A stretch of DNA of 64,000 bases, from the NCBI GenBank assembly GCA_005765155.1, contig VCCP01000002.1, positions 1,178,001 to 1,242,000 on the forward strand, written 5' to 3'. The position numbers were made by a program, and so were the translations under genes. Every line of letters starts with the position of its first letter. Position 1 is the first letter of the stretch. Below, in pieces: positions 55,492-64,000 of this stretch. Below the pieces are notes generated by a model. The model had not been told where the DNA came from. It saw nothing but the letters and a program-made list of their open reading frames with translations, and did no database searches. Source of the DNA: Zelopaecilomyces penicillatus. Lineage: Eukaryota > Ascomycota > Sordariomycetes > Hypocreales > Pseudodiploosporaceae.

Positions 55492-57005
55492 CTAGGCAGC
55501 ATCGGCACTGGCCACTGGTACGGAGAGCCTGGTAACCTGAGAGCCTGCACGAACGATGCGCTGGCCAGCAGAGTCATTGATATAGGTCACATCCTTGTTC
55601 TCAAACTGGGCGCGCTTCCAGATCTCGACTTCACAGCCACCGCGGAGGACACCGACTCGCATGGTGGAGAGAAGGTTATGGGCGGCGTTGGAGTGGTTAT
55701 AAACACCGCCATTGAAGATGGCGGTGGCATCCTTGCCAATGGCAGAAGAGATCAGCGCCTTGCCACCAGGATGGTCCTTGATGAAGTCGGTAACATCGTG
55801 AATGACACCGGCAATGGCAACAAGACCCTTGCCGTTCTTGGCATCTGCAACAAAGTCGTCCCAGTTCACAACGGGGAGCTGTTCCAGAGGAGTACCCCAG
55901 TCGAGTCCGGAGCGCTTCTGATCAAGCTTCTTCTGCATCTGTTGAACACGGCCCTTTTCAATTTCGTTGGCACGGAACTCCTTGAGGTCATAGGCGAGAC
56001 CCATCATCTTCCACAGGCAGATAGACCACTTAGTGGGATCATACTGATACCACGCAATAGCGTTACGGTAGTCAGAAGGGAACTCGTGATGGAAGTTGTG
56101 GTAACCCTCGCCGAGAGTGACAAGAGCGGTAATGACGTGATCACGGGGGGAGTTGCGATCATCGAAGGGCTGGTCGCCGAGCCAATGGGCGAGAGAGTTG
56201 ACACAGAAGGTAGCCTGCTGAACGAAGCAGATGCGAAGGATGCCGCCATAGACGAAGCCGCCCAGATAATCGCCCCACAGGAGTCCACAGAAGACGGTGG
56301 GGAAGACCAAAGCCATGATGATGACACACTTGAGATAGTGGCGGTGCTGCCAGACGACAACGGGGTCCTCATTGAGATCGGTAATGTCGGTACGGCCAGA
56401 GCGCTTGGGGTTCTGCTTGAAAACCATCCAGCCAAGATGAGAGTAGAGGAGACCCTTGCGAACGGAGTAGGGGTCCTTCTCGGTGTCGGTATAGCGATGG
56501 TGGGCACGATGCTCCCTGGACCACCAGCGGATAGAACCTTCGACGGCGCCAGCACCGACAGCAGCGAGATAGATTTTCAGGGGGAGGGTGGCCTTGTATG
56601 ATGTGTGAGACCAAAGACGATGGTATCCTGTTTGAAGGGTTAGCACTTTCGGAACGGAACAAAAGGGACACAACATGGTGTTCCAAAAGCCAACAGAATC
56701 CAGGTACACTTACCGGCTGTGATGCCAAGACCGCTGTGAACATAGTACACGAAAGCGAAGATGGCGGTATAAAGATGGACCTTAACCCAGTAGGCTGAGA
56801 TGAAGCCCACGAGGGGAACGAAAATGATGAGGGTTGTATTGAGCCAGTTGACGTGCTTGTGCCAGTTGGACCAAGTCATGGGCGTATCGGCGATGTGGAC
56901 CTTCTTGGGATCATGCTTGGTACCAGACCGAAGCGGGACGTAATCGGTGGTGCCATCATTGATCTTCCCCTGGGCCTGTGAGGCCGCAACGGAGGACTTG
57001 GACAT
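55492..57005 (-). CDS. ole1: Delta-9 acyl-CoA desaturase (stearoyl-CoA desaturase)
   Basis: Two exons, 56714-57005 and 55492-56627, with an 86-bp intron (GTAAGT...AAACAG), encode 475 residues. It places the 9,10 double bond in palmitoyl- and stearoyl-CoA at the ER using O2 and electrons from cytochrome b5. The three histidine boxes of the di-iron site are HRLWSH (100-105), HRAHH (137-141) and HNFHH (274-278). Four membrane segments flank them. A fused cytochrome b5 domain ends the protein, with heme ligands in HPGG (383-386) and YNHSNAAHN (His409). The ATG at 57005 is chosen because it starts the normal fungal N-terminus MSKSSVAASQAQ; upstream in-frame sequence begins at TTG. A 388-codon antisense frame is a shadow of this gene. 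Confidence 0.97.
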
Positions 57006-58229
57006 GGCGAAGACTGTGGCGGCGGTGTTGTTGGTGTTCTCTCTCTGTTGTGGTGTTGTGTTGCGGTGGTGTCGTTGGGAAAGCTGGCTGATATACTTGA
57101 AGTATGTGAAGGCAGCCAAGATTCCAGCAAATGTTAAATTTGGATGGCAAAGGAGGGATGAAGAAAGCCAAGGAACAAAGTAGGATATGGAGGGGGGAGG
57201 AGGGAAAGTGAGGACTGGGGCAGCGGGCCTGAATCTGATTTATATCAGTGACATTATTGAGTTGGGTTGGGGCCCTTCAACAAACCGAGGAGGTGAGGAT
57301 TGACAGATCCAGTGTACGAAAGTACTGTAGCGAGTACTAACAGGCGCGGTTACAGGCAGCAAAGGTACTTACTCTTACTTGCTGAACCCTGCTTCTCCCG
57401 AGCCCCAGCGAATTTTGGCGGTCCTTGTGTTATGGGGGGTGGTGGTGCTGGAACAGGCCAGTCAGACACGGCGAACGGAATGCACGATTCTCCAGGTCCC
57501 CGTTCGCCTCCTCTACCACCCTTTGAAAAGAAAAAAAGGCCGGCGGCGGGAAGAAAGTTTGTTGAAAACTGGCCTGGGGGGCGTGCGTGTCGATGGTTGG
57601 TGGTGGTGGGGCGTGCGTTTTTGATTCACTGCTGCTGTTTTTCTTCTACGCTAATGAACGATAGCAATAAGATGGAGGAGGAGATATGAAGGAGCTGATA
57701 TATTGTCGACATGGACGATCAAGATTGGATGTTTTGTTGATTGAATGAATGATTGATTGATTGAAGCTTCTGACATGTGAGAGTGTAAAGGTTTCTGTCG
57801 TTTGCGCATGAGCCTTTGTATGTAACCTTTTTTTGCACAATGACCACAAAAATCGTCATGAGATGGGGGCATCACATAAGTCAACAAGTACTCTTTACAT
57901 AGAGTTTTGCTCAAAAAGAATCATGGCTGTTTGATGCCATAAATTGAGCTCATGGGCATTCCCATGACACACAATCATGTCTCCCAAGACTCCAACCGAG
58001 GTAAAAATTCCTCTACACTCACTCACTCGTTCACGCTCCTAATGCTACTAAGAAATCAAACATCTCTCACTCTATTCTCTCACTTTTGTTTTTGGCTTGT
58101 CCCATCACCCACCTTACCTACTAGGTAGGTATCAATCACTGTACACACTCTACTAAGGGTACCAGCACACACCCCCACAGGGCGACCACTCACAGCGCAG
58201 CATTTCATATCCCCCCCGTGGCTGGGTCA

Positions 58230-58246
58230 CCCCCCCCCCCCCCCCC
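58230..58246 (+). repeat. C17 homopolymer tract
   Basis: Seventeen consecutive C followed by ACACACA. Length may be imprecise. Confidence 0.85.
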
Positions 58247-58977
58247 ACACACAACTCAACCTTTTTCCCCAACAACTTTTTTGTTTTTGCCGTTTTTGGT
58301 TTTTCTGAGTCTTCAGGCGGAACCCCTTCTTTTAGGTACGGTACCAACTCTCTACTACCTAGTAGTAATAATTCTTTTCTTCCCTCTGGCCCCACTCGGG
58401 TCGGCGTCCCCTTTCCCACCACTGGCCCCGCAAAATCTTTGTTGTAATACATTCAAAGAATTGTTTGAGCTTAGGCTTGGGCTCCGGAAGACAAACTTCC
58501 AAACCGTTATGTTGCTTGGCATCGCAAAGGAATAAACGAGTTTGATGATTAAGTATGGGAAACTAAGAAAAGAAAATATCGAATACCTGCTGTGCTTGGT
58601 GTGTCACCACGTCTCCACTTGTCCGAGAGCCCGTCTTCTTGTTTTTGAGATGGATCGGAGGTTTTCTTCGGATAGAGTACCTACATCATGATATTAGCTG
58701 TGTGTCCGGCAGTACGGATCCTGATTCACTTTCACAAAGTATTCATCACTGTTAAATCAATCACGCACACATACCACATGCTTCCGAGGTGCTTCACTCT
58801 CACGCTCCAATGTCCACGTAACAACTCATACGCGGCCACCTTGCTCAACAACATCAACAAGTTATCAACATCATCAACCACACAAAACCCTTTCTCCTCC
58901 ATACAGATACAGCCCGCCAGCCCACCCCCCTCCAGAAGAGATCACGCCCCAAAGTGGCATGACATGACACAACATCT

Positions 58978-58997
58978 ATCCATCCATCCATCCATCC
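58978..58997 (+). repeat. (ATCC)x5 microsatellite
   Basis: Five perfect ATCC units in the ole1-kinase spacer. Confidence 0.85.
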
Positions 58998-60207
58998 GTC
59001 CCGGGGACCAGGCCTGAAAACAAACCGGCTCCCGGCCGGGATCTTGTCATGCACGGTGCACTCCTCCTCACGCGAGCTACGTAGCACGAGAACTGTAGAG
59101 TCTGGAATTACCAAGCACGTCACCACACTCTCTCACCCGCATTTCACCTAATCGCTCGCTCCTATCTACACTTTCTTACCTCGGCATCCATTTATTTTTG
59201 GCTCTACTTCCAATGAAACAAACCCCCTCATCAGTTTGTTGTCATGTTTTCCCACTTGCCTGTGATTCAATTTGTTTTTTATTACGTGCCATGTTCATCC
59301 GATCCTCCTGTTTTGTTTTGCTGTTCCTTTTGCCACCTTTCCCCCCAAATGCTTGTACCATAAACTTTTTGCTTCCCCAACAGAAACGACGTTGGATGCC
59401 GAAAAGGGAAATTCAGAGGTACGTACCGATCAAACGCCACCCAAAACTCCAACAGGTACCCCGGAGCGCGTGCCACGACGGGCCAGATTGCCAGATTCCG
59501 TTGACATCACGTGCCCCTACATCGGTTTTCGCCGCCCCAAAACGAAACCTTTGAGTCAACCCCACCAATAGCCAATGCCCGTTTTCTTAGTTGCCTCTTC
59601 ACCACGCCATTCAGGTACAGATTGATGCAGGGCTAACACATCGCACCAATGACAGGTGTTCCATGTCAGCCGAAACCCAGCTTCTCGAACATTGCCTAAT
59701 CTGGTAAATTTCATGGTGAAGGGGGATGCCGACCATTCTCACACCCAACGTTCATCATATTTTGGTGACTTGACCGTATCAGTCAATTGACAGCCCTGAC
59801 CCATAAAACTCCGCACTAGGTATTTACTTGGGCGGGAAAAAAAAAAGTAATGAAGCAATGTTATTTATACAGGCAAGATATATCTCAAGCCCTGGCTAAT
59901 GCTTGCTGTTCGTTTCATACTCTTTGACTTCGTAACGCTCACAAAATGCCCAATTCAATCGTAAGTTCGTGGTCCATATCCAATCCAATAGTCATCACAA
60001 CGCTTGTGCGTGCTCCCGAATCCTTCAAAATGAAACGCTCAGTTGCCCGCTTGCCTTCTCTACAAGTTGTACGTACATGTTCGACAAGCAAGAGCCAAGA
60101 TAAAAATAAAAATAAAAGTTTTAAAAAAAAGTAAGATCGTCGTTGTCATCGGGTGATGAGAAAAAAAAAGAAGATAAACAAAAGGAACAATGGTTCTCGT
60201 CAAGTCA

Positions 60208-63200
60208 TCATGTCTTGGCGTCTGTCGTAATCATGTGTAGCGGCGCTGTGTTTGGCCGTGATATAATGTTTAAGTCGTCATCAATGACTCCTTTCTCCCG
60301 CAAGTAGTCTCCGTCTATCCCCAAGTGTGCCGCACCAATTCCCGTCAATGATACAGGGACTGATGCTTGGCGTGGGCACGAATATTCAGGTGGCGATCCC
60401 ATCGGTGTCGACATGGGAATGTCAATACCACCCGCATTTTTCAAGTGCGCGACTGGTAAGTAGGTGTTGCTCATGTCATAAACATTGTTCGTACTTTCGT
60501 TGTCAGCATATCCTCTATGGGCATCCTGTCTGGTGGTTTCCAAGTTGCGCGATGCGATGTACTCTGGTTCTGATTCCGGTTCAGCATCTCGAAGCTCCAT
60601 TTCCATCGCATCCTGATTCGAAATCTCGATCGAAATCGCCTCATCCAAAACTTTATTTTCTGCCTTCAATTGCACTGATTCAGTCGGTAGTGATGTACTA
60701 ATATCACCACCATCACAATTGGGGTCCTGTCGCTGTGGTCTGTCCATTTCGGACTCATCACGAATGTCTCCATGTGTCTCCGGTTTCGAGTTGTCAGTAT
60801 AAGCAGGCGCAGTCGGGCCAGTAATTTCAGTTTCGTTTTGTTCGTCAATGTCTCGAGCAACCAACAACTTAGCAGTCAAACCAGCGACCCCTTCATTATT
60901 TTCCATTGACAAGATATTTGTCAACGGCCTATCCTGCACCACTGGCTCATCGAAAATAAGTGAATGACCAAGGTTGGCATTCGCTGAATCCTCCCTATTC
61001 TTAGTATTGGTTGTCTCAGCACCAATATACGTGGTTGTGGTTTCTTGGTGATCATGTTGTAGAGTTTTAACGCCATTAATCACAGCATCATCTTCTTTGG
61101 TTTTAGGCGACTCAGACGTGATATCCGTTTCAAAGGGTACCGTATTCGCATGAGCCACTTTCATATCCCTAGGTGTGCCTAGGAAATCAGCGGTGGATTG
61201 TCGAGAATTGTTTGTTTGGGGCTCTTCCTTTGGATCCATTGGCTTTTCGTGGAAATGTCCCTCCACATTTCCGTGATCATTTGCAGGAACGGTTGTGATT
61301 GTACCCAACTTTTCGACGTTGACGTTCTTGGCAACTGATGGCACTTCAACCACAGATTCGGAAATTGAGGCACCACCAAAGCTGTCGTCGTGCTTATCCT
61401 CAGTCTCATCAAATGTCTCTCCTGGTATAGTCAGAGACTCGACGCTAGCCTGATGAGTAACTTCTGTCGCTTCAGCCAATTCCTCCGCATCAATATTTGC
61501 GTCATCTCGCACATGTTCCTTGTTCGCATCCTCCCTTACGCAAAATACAGCATCCGCACTCGTGCTCCGAATCTGAACATAGTCGTCATCAAATGAGTTC
61601 ACGGCATTGTCAGTGTTTGTAGTTGTCTCTGTTGAGACAAACCCTGCCTCGGACGCGTCTTCACACTCTGCATCCCCCGGAACTTCTGACTTCAGCGATC
61701 CAACTGTGGACGGAGCGTTCCAGTCGTTGAAGTGCCCAACGAACATATTTTCCGCAGTCGGGGTTGGAGTAGGCTGTCGGGAGACTGCAAAATAGTCGTT
61801 ATCCGGCAGCATTTCGTCAAGGGCACTGTCACTATACGATGGTCGAATGCTTCTATTGGCAGCCCATGCAGATTTGTAGTATAGACCATTTGGCGACTCA
61901 CACCGATCGTAGTTGCTTGGCAGAGGGCTCGGAGGCGATCGACCCCGCGCATAGTGGTACGGCTCGTACGGCACGGAATGGTTGTCAACATAAGTTGAGC
62001 CTGTATAGGCCCACCCATTGGCTGGTTCAACCGTGAGATTCACTGAGTTGCCATGATTGCTGTAACCATCTACAAGATATTCATGTAATGTGTGCCCATC
62101 GTCGACGGAGATCGCCTCGTGATCCAGGTGTAGACTGCCGTTACGTCTGCCCATGGAGGGTCGTGGAAACATATCAAGCAAGGTCGATGCCTCAACACGC
62201 ATTCTGGGGTCGTCGTTGAGACAAATTTCTGTCATTTGTCTAAACCAATCTGGGATGTTGATTTCAGGGCCAAGCATCAGCGGACGGCCCTGCGTTTCAG
62301 GTTCGTCCTCCAGCATCGCTAACCCCCACAAGACCATCCCAAGTTGATAGAGGTCAGACTTAACGCCGATATACATGGTTAAGCGCTGGTTAGATTCGAT
62401 TAGATGGGTCATTTCGGGCGGTTCCCATCCCATAGGGCATCCTCTTCGGTTGATATCGATGATTTTGGCGTCACCAGCATCATCAACGACAATGTTGGAT
62501 AGGGTGAAGTCTCCCTGGACGAATCCTGAATCATGGATGTCGGCTAATCCTTGTACAATCTGCTTCGCCCACTTTTCCCTGGTGCTCCATGGTATGCCGA
62601 TAGTACTTTCCTTACAATTTTCGTAAATGAGGTCAATGAGGGCACCCTGGTCGGCGAAACTGATGAGCAGCCCCTTCACAAAGTCATCATGATCGTCCAC
62701 CACGACACCATGAAACTTGATGACATGGTCAGAGTACCGGAGGCTGTTGAGTGCATTGACTTCGTAAAGAAACTCTTCAATGGTGTCGGGGCTTGGAATC
62801 TCCTTCTTGATGAAAGTACGGCCATGAACGCTGACTTTGTAAACAAATCCGGACATGTGCGAGTCAAAAACGATATCCCGTTCTCTAATGCGTCTGCAGC
62901 CCAGATGCCGTATTTGGCTGACTGAGGGATAGTGGATAATTTCCTGAAAAGAGCGTCAGTTTGCAGGCGGCTCCCACGACAGAGTGTGAATGGAGCCTGT
63001 AATAAGGCATCCCGTTAAGAAATAAACCCACATTACCATCTTCGACAACATGGACATGAAGTCTGCCATCAGTTGTCTCAAGTTTCAGGTTTGTCACCGT
63101 GTCATAAAATTGAATATCAGCTAGGCTTTCGCGGATCGCTTCGTATATCTTGGCGCTCTTGTCTCGCTGGTATTTGGTATGAATGAGGTCCATCTCCAGG

Positions 63201-64000
63201 GAGTTCGTGGGCGCATCGCGATAATCTAATGAAACAGTGACCCGGCGCCACAAATGCTCGTTTTCTCGATACGTCACAAAAAATTTCTCTCGTTTCGATC
63301 GGTCTCTGAAATGCATGCTGAGGTTAAGAATCCATGTTCTCTCAAGCTCTTCATGAATCAAGGCATCATATTGCGAGGTCGTCATAGAACGGGCATCTGC
63401 TGTGGAGGCTTCGTCTGGAGGTGAGTACCTATCCGAGAATTGTTCCACGTCGTTCAATGAATATGATTCATCGTCTTGGTCGAACCTATGGCCAAAGGTG
63501 TGTATTGGCTCGTGCACTGTCTCCTCCACGGTCTCTCGCATGGTCTCCTGTACCAACTCTTGCACCGACTCCTGTAACGTCTCCCATTTTGGTTCCTGCA
63601 CTGTTTCTTGTACTGGCTTGTGGGACGGCTCTGGAACGGGTCCTTCTGTTGCTACCTGTTCAAGCTCCGGGGTCTTCTCCTGACTGAGCTCCTCCATCGG
63701 TTCAGGCAGCGGCTTCGAGGATGGCTCATGTGACGGCTTCTGTGCTTCTACTGGCTCATGTACCAGTTCTTGTACCAATTCCTGCATCGACTCACTGACC
63801 GCTTCATTGCCTGCTATGCCCATAGTCGTGGATGGTAACTGCGAAGTCTGAGAAGCCCTCTCAAGCTGGACATCGCCAAGAAAACTTGGCGCACTGGCTC
63901 TAGAGCCAGCATAGGCTCTTGAGGTAGCTCGACCTCTAGTCCTCAGGGACCGCCTCTCGGCAGAGACGGCCCTTCGCTCAGCCAGGCATGGTTCTACGGG
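60208..64000 (-). CDS. Protein kinase-like protein with EP/QE-rich N-terminal repeats, 5' end beyond window
   Basis: Two exons are visible, 63032-64000 (open to the window edge) and 60208-62943, joined by an 88-bp intron with GTGGGT donor and TTTCAG acceptor: VHVVEDGN|EIIHYPSVSQIRHLG. Before the kinase domain comes a region of about 100 residues of degenerate Gln-Glu/Glu-Pro repeats (QELVQELVHEPVE, KPVQETVQEPKWETLQESV). The kinase-like domain has a Lys in RTFIKKEIP and a Glu in EFLYEVNAL. The catalytic loop is VQGDFTLSN instead of HRDxxxxN, and DFG is replaced by DIN (IIDINRRGCPMGWEPPE). The catalytic Asp and Asn are kept, so activity is possible. The C-terminal ~600 residues are acidic and low-complexity. 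Substrate and role are unknown. Confidence 0.75.

Larger units (their letters stand above)
57006..60207. other. 3.2-kb intergenic region, ole1 promoter side
   Basis: Likely a long ole1 promoter/5' UTR at the left and the kinase 3' UTR at the right. It holds a C17 tract (58230-58246), an (ATCC)x5 repeat (58978-58997) and a palindromic TACCTACTAGGTAGGTA block (58115-58131). No supported gene. Confidence 0.5.

Noticed and set aside
55435..56601. 388-codon plus-strand open frame
   Set aside because: Exactly antisense to the ole1 second exon; a codon-bias shadow with no family signature.

Overview
The window looks like a nuclear chromosome segment of a filamentous ascomycete, most likely a Sordariomycete and plausibly Hypocreales. 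This rests on gene families and structure: mostly short introns (about 50-120 bp) with GTRNGT donors and CTRAC branch sites, a fused LeuC/LeuD isopropylmalate isomerase, an OLE1-type desaturase with a C-terminal cytochrome b5 domain, a Zn2Cys6 regulator, and long intergenic spacers that repeat a TACCTAGGTA-like palindrome. The species cannot be named from the sequence alone.

Left half (1-31 kb) is mostly core housekeeping. It holds an F-box protein (minus, 3' end outside the window), tRNA-Lys(CTT), a transglutaminase-like protein, ALG7 (first step of N-glycan precursor synthesis), SET3 (PHD+SET subunit of a histone deacetylase complex), an NPC2-type lipid transfer protein, VMA7 (V-ATPase subunit F), NUR1 (nuclear rim protein), a 1033-residue protein of unknown function, LEU1, a plant basic-secretory-protein-type metallopeptidase and a membrane-anchored hypothetical protein.

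The middle (31-50 kb) is looser and more accessory. It holds a stand-alone class I terpene cyclase with an unresolved 5' end, a MYND-finger gene broken by one in-frame stop, a cyclin, a 71-residue conserved-looking protein with a strong-looking promoter, a candidate cysteine-rich secreted protein interrupted by one TGA, an amidinotransferase, and a Zn2Cys6 transcription factor that seems to need a 3-nucleotide exon. Gene-free gaps of 2-5 kb separate these.

The right end (52-64 kb) returns to core functions: SEH1 (nuclear pore/SEA complex), OLE1 (delta-9 desaturase) and a kinase-like protein whose 5' end lies beyond the window.

No CRISPR array, bacterial-type operon, intact transposon or rRNA gene was seen. 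Exon boundaries were inferred by eye from frame, family motifs and splice consensus; start codons were checked against the DNA, and several open frames that begin at GTG or TTG were moved to the first real ATG.
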